From the NCBI GenBank assembly GCA_022822265.1, contig JAJECA010000059.1:1-37906 (forward strand): a DNA stretch of 37,906 bases. The letters run 5' to 3'. Each line of letters begins with the position of its first letter. Position 1 is the first letter of the stretch. The notes under the pieces are model-generated. The model was not told the origin of the DNA and ran no database searches. It saw only the letters and a list, made by a program, of their open reading frames with translations. This DNA comes from Acidimicrobiia bacterium (GTDB lineage: Bacteria > Actinomycetota > Acidimicrobiia > Acidimicrobiales > Bin134). The translations under genes and the position numbers were made by a program. Below are positions 22,505 to 31,343 of the stretch, one piece after another.

Positions 22505-23256
22505 ACACTGGCCAACGCCGATCTGTTGTTGTCCTTGGGGCCCTGGGAGTGGTTGTGGGCGCGGTGGTGTTGGCAGCGCTCCTTTTGGTCGGGGTGCCCT
22601 GGCTTGTCGCCGTGGTGGCCGGCGTGGTTGTCGCCGTGGTGGCCGCGATCGGATTGCACCTGATCGCGTGGCGCCTGCTGTTGCGCCTGGCCGGTAGCAC
22701 TAGACCCAGCGGCGAAGCTGAGGAAGTGCTCGAAAATGTGCTGGAGGGCCTTTGCGTCAGCCACGGCATCCCCACCCCCGAATTGCGGGTGATCCACTCC
22801 CATTCCATCAACTCTTTGGCCGCGGCCCGCACCCCCGCTCACGCGGCCATCGTCGTCACATCCGGCGCAGTGCAGCAGCTCGAGCGCATTGAGCTGGAGG
22901 GGTTGGTGGCCCATCATCTGTGCCGGATTCGTCGGGGCGATGCCGCTTTCGAGACGCTGGCCGGGGTGCTCTTGGCCTGGCCGCTAACAGCGGTCGGCTG
23001 GCTGCGCGGCCGGGTGATGGACCGGGTGCTGCCCGCGGGGCGGGGCCTGGCCGCCGACTTCGAGGCGGTGTCTCTCACTCGGTACCCACCGGGCCTGCTG
23101 TCTGCGCTTATGACACTTTCTGCCCAGACGGCTCAGGTACCATCGCCAACGGTGGCAGCGCTTCACATGTGGATCGATGAGCCCGATTGGGGCATCGCCG
23201 ATGCTATCCGCCATCCCCGGCTGGAAACTCGGATTGCCGCGCTGACTGAGCTTTGA
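22501..23256 (+). CDS. M48-peptidase-like membrane protein with destroyed HExxH motif
   Basis: A 251-residue protein with two or three N-terminal hydrophobic helices (about 9-60), then a soluble part. Residues 116-147 (AIVVTSGAVQQLERIELEGLVAHHLCRIRRGD) line up with the M48/HtpX pattern in which a self-cleaving-type helix carries HELSH; here it is HHLCR (138-142), so both the catalytic Glu and the second zinc His are missing. It should therefore not be an active metalloprotease, but may keep a binding role. The GTG start at 22501 overlaps pimA by 4 bases and has a strong ribosome site (AGGAGGAA). Homology is inferred by eye; a search could overturn it. Confidence 0.7.
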   Translation: MNTGQRRSVVVLGALGVVVGAVVLAALLLVGVPWLVAVVAGVVVAVVAAIGLHLIAWRLLLRLAGSTRPSGEAEEVLENVLEGLCVSHGIPTPELRVIHSHSINSLAAARTPAHAAIVVTSGAVQQLERIELEGLVAHHLCRIRRGDAAFETLAGVLLAWPLTAVGWLRGRVMDRVLPAGRGLAADFEAVSLTRYPPGLLSALMTLSAQTAQVPSPTVAALHMWIDEPDWGIADAIRHPRLETRIAALTEL

Positions 23257-24560
23257 GTCCAAGCAGGCTCAGTGGTTGGCGCGCCTTGGGGCGTGGCGGA
23301 GCTGCTGCCTTTCTGATCATTGCGCTTCTGGTCGCGGGCTGCGGAAATGATGATGAGGGCGCAGGCGGCGAAGGGGTCCCGGCACCCGCTACGGCGGCGC
23401 CGACTGCGGCTCCCGACGGCGGTGCCGGTGATGGCCCGACTCCTGACGGGCCGTCGGACCCTGAAAGCCCTGAAGAGTCGCCCGATCCCGCTTCCCAAAC
23501 ACCCGAATCCGAGGCCTCGGCGACTGCGGTACCAGGGGAGGAGGAGCCCAACCCCGACACCGACCCGCCCACGCCCACCCCAACGCCAGGACCGACAGAA
23601 CCGCTGACCGGTGAGCCGCTGACCGATCCGTCCATCATGAATCGGCCGGCTCTGGCGGTGAAGATCGGCACCAGCAGCGTGGGGCGTCCTCAGACCGGCA
23701 TCAACCAGGCCGACATTCTCATCGAGGTGAGAGTGGAGACCATCACCCGCCTCATGGCCGTGTTCCACAGCCAAGACGCCGTCTCCCTCGGACCGGTCCG
23801 CTCGGCTCGCAGCTCCGACGCCGACATATTGGCCAACTTCGGCCAGCCGGTGTACGGCCATTCGGGGGCCAATCCAGGCGTTCTGCGGGAAATATCCCAA
23901 GGCCAGTCGGCCGGCAAACTCTACGAACTGCGTTGGGATGGCCTGCCCAACGACTACTGGCGGATTGCCGACCGAGTTCCCCCTTGGAACTTGTACACCA
24001 CCACCTCGAATATCTGGGATTCAGCTCCGAGCAATTTGGAGGCCCCCGAACCTCTGTTCGAGTACCGAGGAGAGGGAGAGGCACTTCCATCAGGGGCAGA
24101 GCCGGTTCCCGGCGTTGAGATCCGGTACCTCGGCGGCACCGTGGCCTACTTCGTCTGGGATGCTGAAGCCGGCGGCTGGGCCCGGTGGCAAGACGGAACC
24201 CCCCATGTCGACATGGCCCGCCACCCCAACGGCACCCCCAATCCCGATGTCGCCCCAGTTCAGGTGACCTCGGCCAATGTCGTGGTGCTGCAAACCCGAT
24301 ATACCGGCAGCGCCGCCTGCTCGTATTGCCCGGAGGCCATTACCGTCGATCCTGATGGAGGGGTTGCCCTGGTATTCACCGACGGCCACATGATCCGAGG
24401 CCGGTGGTCCCGCCCGTCGGCCAACCAGCCGTGGCAGGTGACCGACAACGACGGCAACCCGGTGCGGCTCACCCCCGGCCAGACCTTCATCGTCCTGCCC
24501 GGGGGCGATGTCCTGGTCATGGTCCGGGACTTCGCCGAACACCTGCTCAAGAATCGCTAG
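23253..24560 (+). CDS. DUF3048 (YerB-like) lipoprotein
   Basis: A secreted, lipid-anchored protein of 435 residues. The signal peptide ends in a lipobox LVAGC with Cys30 as the acylated residue. Residues about 35-120 form a Pro/Glu/Thr-rich linker. The N-terminal DUF3048 domain follows (RPALAVKIG, ADILIEVRVETITRLMAVFHS, GPVRSARSSDADIL), then a C-terminal domain (WSRPSANQPWQVTDNDG, GQTFIVLPG). Function is unknown; YerB homologues are envelope proteins. The start appears to be TTG at 23253, overlapping the previous stop as TTGA, since no ATG or GTG lies before the signal helix; TTG at 23286 is an alternative. It ends the five-gene coupled series that began at pgsA. Confidence 0.87.
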   Translation: MSPSRLSGWRALGRGGAAAFLIIALLVAGCGNDDEGAGGEGVPAPATAAPTAAPDGGAGDGPTPDGPSDPESPEESPDPASQTPESEASATAVPGEEEPNPDTDPPTPTPTPGPTEPLTGEPLTDPSIMNRPALAVKIGTSSVGRPQTGINQADILIEVRVETITRLMAVFHSQDAVSLGPVRSARSSDADILANFGQPVYGHSGANPGVLREISQGQSAGKLYELRWDGLPNDYWRIADRVPPWNLYTTTSNIWDSAPSNLEAPEPLFEYRGEGEALPSGAEPVPGVEIRYLGGTVAYFVWDAEAGGWARWQDGTPHVDMARHPNGTPNPDVAPVQVTSANVVVLQTRYTGSAACSYCPEAITVDPDGGVALVFTDGHMIRGRWSRPSANQPWQVTDNDGNPVRLTPGQTFIVLPGGDVLVMVRDFAEHLLKNR

Positions 24561-24581
24561 GAGCGAAAAACCGACATCGTG

Positions 24582-24606
24582 TTTGCGGTGCGCAAAGCCA
24601 TAGACT
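24582..24606 (+). promoter_or_regulatory. Palindrome and -10-like hexamer upstream of pdxS
   Basis: TTTGCG-GTG-CGCAAA (24582-24596) is a perfect 6+6 inverted repeat, and TAGACT (24601-24606) lies 6 bases before ATG 24613. The palindrome would sit in the promoter spacer, where a repressor or activator of vitamin B6 synthesis could bind. No binding protein is identified. Confidence 0.35.
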
Positions 24607-24612
24607 GCACTC

Positions 24613-25512
24613 ATGGCTGCTGAGTCGATGACGGGCCGCGAGACGGGAACCCCTCTGGTCAAGCGAGGGCTGGCTGAAATGCTCAAGGGCGGGGTCATCA
24701 TGGACGTGGTCACCCCCGATCAGGCCAAGGTGGCCGAAGACGCCGGGGCGGTAGCGGTCATGGCCTTGGAGCGGGTTCCCGCCGACATCCGCCGCGACGG
24801 CGGGGTGGCCCGCATGAGCGATCCCGAGATGATCACCGGCATCCAGGAGGCGGTGACAATCCCGGTCATGGCCAAGGCTCGGATCGGCCACTTTGTTGAA
24901 GCCCAGATCCTCGAAGCCCTCGATGTGGACTACATCGACGAGAGCGAAGTGCTCACGCCGGCCGACGAGGCCCACCACATCGACAAATGGGCATTCACCG
25001 TGCCGTTCGTGTGCGGGGCCACCAATCTGGGAGAGGCGCTGCGGCGCATCTCCGAGGGTGCCTGCATGATCCGGTCGAAGGGCGAAGCCGGCACCGGCAA
25101 CATCGTGGAGGCCGTCCGCCATCTCCGGTCCATCATCGGCGATATCCGCAAGATCACCCAGGCCGATTCGGCTGAGTTGTTCGACTGGGCCAAGCAGCTC
25201 CGGGCCCCGCTGCCGCTGGTGCGCGAGGTGGCCGAGACCGGCTGGCTGCCCGTGCCGATGTTCTGCGCGGGGGGCATATCGACTCCCGCCGACGCCGGGC
25301 TGGTCATGCAGCTTGGCGCTGAGGCCGTGTTCGTGGGCTCGGGGATCTTCAAGTCTTCCGATCCTGCCCCTCGGGCCAAAGCCATCGTGGAGGCGGCCAC
25401 CAACTACCGCGATGCCCACATCCTGGCCAAGGTCAGCCGCGGTCTTGGCGAGCCCATGCCCGGTTTGGAGATCGACGGCCTAGAGACTCGTCTGGCCGAC
25501 CGCGGCTGGTAG
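24613..25512 (+). CDS. pdxS: Pyridoxal 5'-phosphate synthase subunit PdxS
   Basis: The synthase subunit that makes PLP from ribose 5-phosphate, glyceraldehyde 3-phosphate and ammonia. A 299-residue TIM-barrel protein with the highly conserved stretches [42 protein letters not shown], the catalytic Lys region [13 protein letters not shown], and [11 protein letters not shown] with the second Lys. ATG at 24613, with a TAGACT hexamer just upstream. The glutaminase pdxT follows after 55 bases, so the two subunits are made together. Confidence 0.97.
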   Translation: MAAESMTGRETGTPLVKRGLAEMLKGGVIMDVVTPDQAKVAEDAGAVAVMALERVPADIRRDGGVARMSDPEMITGIQEAVTIPVMAKARIGHFVEAQILEALDVDYIDESEVLTPADEAHHIDKWAFTVPFVCGATNLGEALRRISEGACMIRSKGEAGTGNIVEAVRHLRSIIGDIRKITQADSAELFDWAKQLRAPLPLVREVAETGWLPVPMFCAGGISTPADAGLVMQLGAEAVFVGSGIFKSSDPAPRAKAIVEAATNYRDAHILAKVSRGLGEPMPGLEIDGLETRLADRGW

Positions 25513-25567
25513 CAGCGGCTGAGCGTGCAGCAGATCGAAGCGTCGCCCCGAGACCCGGAGCCCCCGG

Positions 25568-26170
25568 GTGAAGGTCGGGGTCTTGGCCCTTCAAGGGGCA
25601 TTCGGGCTGCATGAGCAGGTCCTCAATCGAATAGGGGTGGCCGCGGTCCAGGTCCGCACCCCCGAAGAACTGGCCGAAGTCGACCGTCTCGTCATTCCCG
25701 GCGGGGAGTCCACTGCCATCTCCAAACTGCTGGACGCCAACGGCTTGGCCAACCCATTGGCCGACCGCCTGGCCGACGGCCTGCCGGTGCTCGGAACCTG
25801 CGCAGGGCTGATTCTTCTGGCTGCCGAGGTGGTGGACGGTTATCCCGGCCAGCATCGCTTCGGGGCTGTGGACGTGGCGGTGAGGCGCAACGGATACGGC
25901 CGACAATCAGAGTCATTTCACGCGCCGATCAACATCGAAGGATGGGAATCGGCGTTTCCCGGTGTGTTCATTCGAGCGCCGGTGGTCGAGTCGGTGGGCC
26001 CAGACGTGGAGGTTCTGGCCGAATTGGACGGGGTGCCAGTGCTGTGTCGCCAAGGCTCGACGGCGGTGTCGTCGTTCCACCCCGAGTTGGCTGAAGACGA
26101 TCGCATCCATCGCTGGTTTGTGGAACAGGATTGGTCGACCGGCCACCCCTGGTTCACAGAACAGGAATAG
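25568..26170 (+). CDS. pdxT: Pyridoxal 5'-phosphate synthase glutaminase subunit PdxT
   Basis: Class I glutamine amidotransferase that supplies ammonia to PdxS. 200 residues: N-terminal KVGVLALQGAFGLHEQVL, the oxyanion segment IPGGESTAI, nucleophile Cys78 in GTCAGL, and the His171/Glu173 pair in FHPE. All catalytic residues are present. The start is GTG at 25568. yebC follows 12 bases later with a good ribosome site (GGGGAGGG). Confidence 0.95.
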   Translation: MKVGVLALQGAFGLHEQVLNRIGVAAVQVRTPEELAEVDRLVIPGGESTAISKLLDANGLANPLADRLADGLPVLGTCAGLILLAAEVVDGYPGQHRFGAVDVAVRRNGYGRQSESFHAPINIEGWESAFPGVFIRAPVVESVGPDVEVLAELDGVPVLCRQGSTAVSSFHPELAEDDRIHRWFVEQDWSTGHPWFTEQE

Positions 26171-26182
26171 GGGAGGGCACCC

Positions 26183-26932
26183 ATGTCAGGACACTCCAAG
26201 TGGGCCACCATCAAGCACCGCAAGGGGGCAGCCGACAAGCGTCGGGGCAAGCTGTTCGCCAAGCTGATTCGCCAAGTGGAGGTGGCGGCCCGAGAGGGAG
26301 GCGGCGATCCCGATGCCAACCCCACCCTCCGCACCATGTACCAGAAGGCCAGGGACAACTCGGTGCCCCTCGACACCATCGAGCGGGCCATCAAGCGGGG
26401 GACCGGAGAGCTCGAGGGCGTGGCCTACGAGTCGGTGTTCTATGAGGGATATGCCCCCGGCGGCGTGGCCCTGTATGTGGAGACGCTGACCGACAACCGC
26501 AACCGGACCAGCTCAGAGGTTCGGGCGCTGTTCACCCGCAATGGGGGATCGCTGGCCGAGCCCGGCGCGGTGGCCTGGCAGTTCGAGCGCAAAGGGGTGG
26601 TGATCTTGGACCGCACGGTGGACGAAGACGAGCTGATGATGGCCGCCCTCGACTCCGGGGGCGAGGACTTGGCCGACGAGGGCGACACTTGGCGGCTCAC
26701 CTGCGATCCCTCCTACCTCTCGACGATGCGCGACGCCTTGGCCGAGACCGGAATCGCCTTCATGTCGGCAAACTCCACCATGCTGCCCACTTCAGTGGTA
26801 GGCGTCGACAGCGCCGAATCGGCCCGAGCCGTACTCCGGCTCATCGACGCCCTCGACGACCACGACGACGTCCAAGACGTCTACGCCAACTTCGACATCC
26901 CCGACGAAATACTCCAAGCCGCCGCCAGCTGA
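26183..26932 (+). CDS. YebC/TACO1-family protein
   Basis: A 249-residue member of the YebC/TACO1 family, with the hallmark N-terminus MSGHSKWATIKHRKGAADKRRGKLF and segments IKRGTGE, YEGYAPGGVALYVETLTDN. The family has been called transcriptional regulator, and more recent work ties members to relief of ribosome stalling at proline runs. ATG start at 26183 preceded by GGGGAGGG, one of the few strong ribosome sites in the window. It ends 18 bases before the convergent ruvB stop. Confidence 0.95.
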   Translation: MSGHSKWATIKHRKGAADKRRGKLFAKLIRQVEVAAREGGGDPDANPTLRTMYQKARDNSVPLDTIERAIKRGTGELEGVAYESVFYEGYAPGGVALYVETLTDNRNRTSSEVRALFTRNGGSLAEPGAVAWQFERKGVVILDRTVDEDELMMAALDSGGEDLADEGDTWRLTCDPSYLSTMRDALAETGIAFMSANSTMLPTSVVGVDSAESARAVLRLIDALDDHDDVQDVYANFDIPDEILQAAAS

Positions 26933-26950
26933 GGCTCGGGACCGGAATTC

Positions 26951-27985
26951 TCAGTCAAACAGGTTGGACTGGTCTTCGGCGCTGGTGGGCGGGGCCAGGC
27001 CCAGATGATGCCAGGCGGTGGAGGTGGCCACTCGGCCCCGGGGGGTGCGCATCAGCAGCCCCTGTTGGATGAGGAAGGGCTCGTAGACGTCTTCCACGGT
27101 CTCGGCGGGCTCGCTGACGCTGATGGCCAATGTGGACAGGCCGACCGGGCCGCCGCCGAAACGCTCGCACAAAGCCGACAGGATGGCCCGGTCGATCTTG
27201 TCCAAACCGGCCTGGTCAACGGCGAACAGGTTCAACCCGGCGGCCGCGGTCTGCTGGTCGATCACCCCGTCGGCTCGGACCTCGGCGTAGTCGCGCACCC
27301 GCCGCAGCAGCCGGTTGGCGATGCGGGGGGTGCCCCGGGCCCGGCAGGCGATCTCGGCCGCACCAGCCGGGTCCACCTGGATGTCCAGGATGCCCGCCGC
27401 CCGCGCCACGATGGCCTCCAAGTCGGCTGTGGTGTAGTAGTCGAGCCGCGACACCAGGCCGAACCGGTCTCGCAACGGCCCGGTGATGAGCCCGGTGCGG
27501 GTAGTGGCCCCCACCAGGGTGAACTTGGCCAGATCGAGGCGGACCGACTGGGCCGCCGGCCCCTTGCCCAGCACGATGTCAACGTTGAAGTCCTCCATTG
27601 CCGGGTACATCACCTCTTCGACTATGCGGGGCAACCGATGGATCTCATCGATGAACAAAATGTCGCCGTCCTCCAGCTTGGACAAGATGGCGGCCAGGTC
27701 GCCCGCCCGCTCCAGCGCCGGCCCCGACGTGACATGCAGCCCGGCTTCCATCTCCTTGGCCACGATGTGGGCCAGTGTGGTCTTGCCCAAGCCCGGAGGC
27801 CCCGCGAACAGAAAATGGTCGGCAGGCTGCGACCGGGCCCGGGCCGCGCCCAAAATGATGTGAAGATGCTCCTTCAGCTCTGACTGGCCCACAAACTCGT
27901 CGAGCCGGGTAGGCCGCAACCCCGTCTCGGCCGCGGAGTCTTCGGGCAGCGGGGTCCCGGCCAGAAGTTCCTCTCTCTCGGTCAT
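26951..27985 (-). CDS. ruvB: Holliday junction branch migration helicase RuvB
   Basis: Hexameric AAA+ motor driving branch migration with RuvA. 344 residues: Walker [10 protein letters not shown] (62-70), Walker [11 protein letters not shown], sensor segment [18 protein letters not shown], and the C-terminal winged-helix DNA-binding domain ([17 protein letters not shown] ... [17 protein letters not shown]). The start is ATG at 27985 ([10 protein letters not shown]); the frame stays open further upstream but that is the ruvA shadow. The start lies 7 bases after the ruvA stop. Order on the minus strand is ruvC-ruvA-ruvB. Confidence 0.97.
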   Translation of the reverse strand: MTEREELLAGTPLPEDSAAETGLRPTRLDEFVGQSELKEHLHIILGAARARSQPADHFLFAGPPGLGKTTLAHIVAKEMEAGLHVTSGPALERAGDLAAILSKLEDGDILFIDEIHRLPRIVEEVMYPAMEDFNVDIVLGKGPAAQSVRLDLAKFTLVGATTRTGLITGPLRDRFGLVSRLDYYTTADLEAIVARAAGILDIQVDPAGAAEIACRARGTPRIANRLLRRVRDYAEVRADGVIDQQTAAAGLNLFAVDQAGLDKIDRAILSALCERFGGGPVGLSTLAISVSEPAETVEDVYEPFLIQQGLLMRTPRGRVATSTAWHHLGLAPPTSAEDQSNLFD

Positions 27986-27992
27986 GGCCTGC

Positions 27993-28595
27993 TCATATCC
28001 CGGAGGCCAGGTGCCGGAGGGCTGCTTTGAGCAGGGCAGAGGAGTCACCGTCTGGGGGCAGGGCGGCGATGGCGCTGCGTACCTCCTCGGCGCTGTAGCC
28101 CAGCTCGCCCAGCGCTTGGCGAACCACGCTGCGGGCATCAGACGGCTGCTCGCCCGCCGGCTCGCCCGATGCCACCGCGGTGGTCACGTCGCCGATGTCG
28201 AGCTGGGACTTGAGCTCCACCAGCAGCCGGGCTGCGGTCTTCTTGCCCACTCCAGGCACCAGACACAGGGCGTCGATGTCGTCGGTGGCCAGAATCCCGG
28301 CCAATTCCGAAGGTCCGTATATCGACAAGATGGCCATGCCCATGGCCGGGCCCACGCCGTGAGCCGAAATAAGCCCTTCGAAGACCCGGCGCTTGTCAGG
28401 CGTGTCGAACCCATAGAGGGTCTGGGCGTCCTCTCGGATGTGGTGGTGGATGTGCAGCAGCACCTCTCGGCCCAACTCGCCCAGCGCGGCCGAAGTGTCC
28501 GGCGAGATGGCCACTCGATAACCGACGCCTGCGGTCTCCACTATCACCTCGTCGGGGTCCCGCAGAGCCAGCGTGCCCCGGAGCATTCCGATCAC
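27993..28595 (-). CDS. ruvA: Holliday junction DNA-binding protein RuvA
   Basis: Tetrameric junction-binding partner of RuvB. 200 residues with the OB-fold N-terminus ([29 protein letters not shown]), the helix-hairpin-helix region ([35 protein letters not shown]) and the C-terminal RuvB-contact domain after an acidic, flexible linker. The start is GTG at 28595, which gives the family N-terminus and overlaps the ruvC stop as GTGA. Confidence 0.96.
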   Translation of the reverse strand: MIGMLRGTLALRDPDEVIVETAGVGYRVAISPDTSAALGELGREVLLHIHHHIREDAQTLYGFDTPDKRRVFEGLISAHGVGPAMGMAILSIYGPSELAGILATDDIDALCLVPGVGKKTAARLLVELKSQLDIGDVTTAVASGEPAGEQPSDARSVVRQALGELGYSAEEVRSAIAALPPDGDSSALLKAALRHLASGI

Positions 28596-29089
28596 ATCGC
28601 CGCCTGGATCCGAGATGCGGCCGGACGGTGGGCCAGGTGACAGAGCGCAACCGCCACCGCGTCGGCCGCGTCCACCGGCTTTAGCGGCTTGGGAAGGCGC
28701 AGCAGGGTCTGCACCATGCGCCCCATCTGATCCTTGTCGGCGCCGCCCCAGCCGGTTACCGCCTTCTTGATCTGCGTGGGCGAATACTCGAACACCTCAG
28801 CGCCCGCGCCCACCCCGGCGGCCATGGCCACCCCGCTAGCCTGGCCCACCCCCATGGCGGTGCGAACATTCACTTGGAACAGCACCTGCTCGATGGCCAC
28901 GGCATCGGGGCGGTATTCGCCCATCAGGCTGGTCAGCTCGATTTGAAGCTCATACAGCCGTCGGGGAATGGGATCGCCTTTGTCGGTGCGGATGATGCCC
29001 GCCGCGATCGCCTCGACGTCACGCCCCTTTTGGCGGACAACGCCGTAGCCGCAGCGCGACAGGCCGGGATCGATCCCCATCACCAGCAT
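28592..29089 (-). CDS. ruvC: Crossover junction endodeoxyribonuclease RuvC
   Basis: Resolves Holliday junctions by symmetric cleavage. 165 residues with the acidic catalytic set Asp7 (GIDPG), Glu67 (AIEQVLF), Asp140 and Asp143 (VDAADAVAVALCH). The start is ATG at 29089 (MLVMGIDPGL), which fits the usual RuvC N-terminus; ATG at 29080 would be 3 residues shorter. TAGTTT lies 7 bases before the start on the minus strand, suggesting a leaderless message. Divergent from queA across 68 bases. Confidence 0.96.
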   Translation of the reverse strand: MLVMGIDPGLSRCGYGVVRQKGRDVEAIAAGIIRTDKGDPIPRRLYELQIELTSLMGEYRPDAVAIEQVLFQVNVRTAMGVGQASGVAMAAGVGAGAEVFEYSPTQIKKAVTGWGGADKDQMGRMVQTLLRLPKPLKPVDAADAVAVALCHLAHRPAASRIQAAM

Positions 29090-29096
29090 CAGCCCC

Positions 29097-29151
29097 AAAC
29101 TACCGGGCGGGTACGACAGTTTTCGGCATACGCGCGCCTGTCGGGTAGAAA
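29097..29151. promoter_or_regulatory. Divergent ruvC / queA promoter region
   Basis: Minus strand: TAGTTT (29102-29097), 7 bases before the ruvC ATG. Plus strand: TAGAAA (29146-29151), 6 bases before the queA ATG. Neither gene has a ribosome site in the gap, so both messages are probably leaderless. Confidence 0.35.
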
Positions 29152-29157
29152 CAACCC

Positions 29158-30162
29158 ATGCGGACGGAGGAGCTTCACTACGAGCTGCCTCATTCTGCAA
29201 TCGCCCAGCAGCCGGCCGAACCCCGCGACAGCTCCCGGCTGCTGGTGGACCAAGGCCCCGGCGCTCCGCCCGAACACCGCTTCACCCGGGATCTGCCCGA
29301 GCTTCTCGGCCCCGGAGACGTACTGGTGGTTAACGACAGCCGGGTTATGAGCGCCCGGCTGCGACTTCGCAAAGCCACCGGAGGCCGGGTGGAGGTCTTG
29401 TTGCTGGAACCGGGAGATGACGGCTGGTGGAGTGCGCTGGTGCGGCCGGGCCGACGGGTGCGGCCGGGTTCCGAGCTGTGGTACGAAGAGCAGCCCGTTT
29501 TGGAAGTAGGAAAGCGGATCGGCGACGACGGAAGGCGGTGGGTGAAGCCGATAGGCGACGTTGATGACCTGATGGACCGAGCCGGGGAGGTGCCGCTTCC
29601 TCCCTATGTCACCGAGGAACTAGACGATGTTGAGCGTTACCAAACGGTCTATGCCGACCGTGCGGTATCGGCCGCTGCTCCTACGGCCGGTCTCCACCTC
29701 ACCAAGGACGTATTGGAACGGTGCCGAGAGGCGGGAGCGGTGGTGTGCGACTTGGAGTTGGCCGTGGGCACGGCCACTTTCACCCCGGTGGTGGCGGACA
29801 ATCTCGACGACCATGTCATGCACACCGAGACGTATCGGATCCCAGAGGCCACGCTGGCCGCCTGCGTTCGGGCCGATCGGGTGGTGGCAGTTGGCACAAC
29901 CGTGGTGAGGGCGCTGGAATCGGCCGCGGCCACCGGATCAAGTTGCGGGTCCACCGATCTCTTCATCAAGCCGGGGCACAAGTTCGCGGTGGTGGGTGCC
30001 ATGCTCACCAACTTCCATCTGCCCCGGTCCAGTCTTCTGGCCCTTTTGGCCGCCTTCGTCGGTCCCCGCTGGCGCGATCTCTACGAAACAGCCCTGGCCG
30101 ACGGCTATCGTTTTCTTTCGCTGGGGGATGCCATGTTCTGCGCTAGGAATCCAGGGCAATGA
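29158..30162 (+). CDS. queA: S-adenosylmethionine:tRNA ribosyltransferase-isomerase
   Basis: Transfers the ribosyl part of AdoMet to preQ1 in tRNA to give epoxyqueuosine. 334 residues; conserved stretches include the N-terminal YELPHSAIAQQPAEPRDSSRLL, LVVNDSRVMSARL, AAPTAGLHLT, VGTTVVRALES and NFHLPRSSLLALLAAFVG. ATG start at 29158. The stop overlaps tgt as ATGA, so the two queuosine genes are coupled. No other queuosine pathway gene lies in the window. Confidence 0.96.
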   Translation: MRTEELHYELPHSAIAQQPAEPRDSSRLLVDQGPGAPPEHRFTRDLPELLGPGDVLVVNDSRVMSARLRLRKATGGRVEVLLLEPGDDGWWSALVRPGRRVRPGSELWYEEQPVLEVGKRIGDDGRRWVKPIGDVDDLMDRAGEVPLPPYVTEELDDVERYQTVYADRAVSAAAPTAGLHLTKDVLERCREAGAVVCDLELAVGTATFTPVVADNLDDHVMHTETYRIPEATLAACVRADRVVAVGTTVVRALESAAATGSSCGSTDLFIKPGHKFAVVGAMLTNFHLPRSSLLALLAAFVGPRWRDLYETALADGYRFLSLGDAMFCARNPGQ

Positions 30163-31268
30163 CCCTCCGTTTCGACGTGTTGGCCCGGGATGGGGAGGCC
30201 CGCCAGGGCCGAATCACCACCCCGAGGGGCTCGTTCACCACCCCGTGCTTTATGCCGGTGGGCACGCGGGCCGCGGTCCGAACCCTCGACACCGCCGACC
30301 TCGAGGCCCTTAAGCCCTCAGTTGTATTGGCCAACACCTATCACTTGATGATGAGGCCCGGTCCCGAGGTCGTGGAGCAAATGGGCGGCATACACGGGTT
30401 CACCGGCTGGCCGGGCCACGTGCTAACCGACTCCGGCGGCTTCCAGGTGTTCTCCCTCGACCCCAAGGTGGACGACGACGGGGCCACATTTCAGTCCACC
30501 TATGATGGCTCCACCCATCGCTTCACGGCTGAGCGGGTGGTGGACGTCCAGCTCCAGCTCGGCTCCGACATCCAAATGGCATTCGACGTGTGCCCTCCGT
30601 CGGAGGCGCCGGCGGAGGTCCAGCGCCAGGCGGTGGACCGCACGGCCGCTTGGGCGGCACGAGCCCGTCGCCGCTTCCTGGAGAAGAACGGGCCCGACGC
30701 CGGCGCCAGCCAATTCGGCATCGTCCAAGGGGGTATAGATTCCAGTTTGAGAGCCGAGAGTGCGGCCCGGACCATCGAGGTGGGCTTCGATGGCTATGCG
30801 GTGGGCGGGCTGTCGGTGGGGGAGAGCCCCGAGCAGATGATGGCCGCGCTGGAGGCCACCACACCGCAGCTGCCCGAAGATCAGCCCCGCTATTTCATGG
30901 GATTGGGCGATCCCATCGGGCTGTTGGAATGCGTAGACCTGGGGGTTGACATGTTCGACTGCGTGCTGCCCACCCGGCTGGCCCGACACGGCACCGCCCT
31001 CACCTGGGAGGGCCGCCTCAACATCCGCAATTCGTCGTTTGCCACTGACGATCGATCGGTCGACCCCGAATTCCCGGCCAACCCGGTGGCCCGCTACTCC
31101 CGGGCCTACATTCGCCACCTGTTCAACGTGGACGAGCCTTCCGCGGCTCGGCTGCTCACTCTGCACAACGTGGCCTGGCTGCTGGCCCTCATGGACACAG
31201 CCCAACAGGCCATCGTGGCTGGCACGCTCCAACAGCTTCGGGAGAGGGTGGTCCAATCCTGGGCCTGA
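30159..31268 (+). CDS. tgt: tRNA-guanine transglycosylase lacking the zinc cysteines
   Basis: Exchanges guanine 34 for preQ1 in tRNA. 369 residues with the (beta/alpha)8 features of Tgt: TYHLMMRPG, LTDSGGFQVFSL with the catalytic-site Asp, FGIVQGGID, GGLSVGE, and the nucleophile segment FDCVLPTRLARHGT. In the zinc-binding subdomain the normal CxCxxC before RYSRAYIRHL is replaced: the three cysteine positions are Phe305, Ala307 and Val310 (bases 31071-31088). The fourth ligand, His336 in LLTLHN, is kept. The rest of the subdomain is intact, so either the enzyme folds without zinc or it is impaired. Coupled to queA by a 4-base overlap, which argues that it is still in use. Confidence 0.93.
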   Translation: MTLRFDVLARDGEARQGRITTPRGSFTTPCFMPVGTRAAVRTLDTADLEALKPSVVLANTYHLMMRPGPEVVEQMGGIHGFTGWPGHVLTDSGGFQVFSLDPKVDDDGATFQSTYDGSTHRFTAERVVDVQLQLGSDIQMAFDVCPPSEAPAEVQRQAVDRTAAWAARARRRFLEKNGPDAGASQFGIVQGGIDSSLRAESAARTIEVGFDGYAVGGLSVGESPEQMMAALEATTPQLPEDQPRYFMGLGDPIGLLECVDLGVDMFDCVLPTRLARHGTALTWEGRLNIRNSSFATDDRSVDPEFPANPVARYSRAYIRHLFNVDEPSAARLLTLHNVAWLLALMDTAQQAIVAGTLQQLRERVVQSWA

Positions 31269-31329
31269 CCGTCTGAACCACGCCGTCTGGGCCCGCTTCG
31301 CCAAGTCGTCTGGTGTCCAGAACTTCCGG

Positions 31330-31335
31330 TAGAGT
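31330..31335 (+). promoter_or_regulatory. -10-like hexamer before yajC
   Basis: TAGAGT lies 8 bases before the proposed TTG start at 31344, with no ribosome site between. Confidence 0.35.
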
Positions 31336-31343
31336 TCAGAGCC

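Noticed and set aside
24555..24570. CGCT-AGG-AGCG hairpin followed by AAAAA after the DUF3048 gene
   Set aside because: The run is A, not T, on the coding strand and the stem is only 4 bp, so it is not a terminator for this gene.
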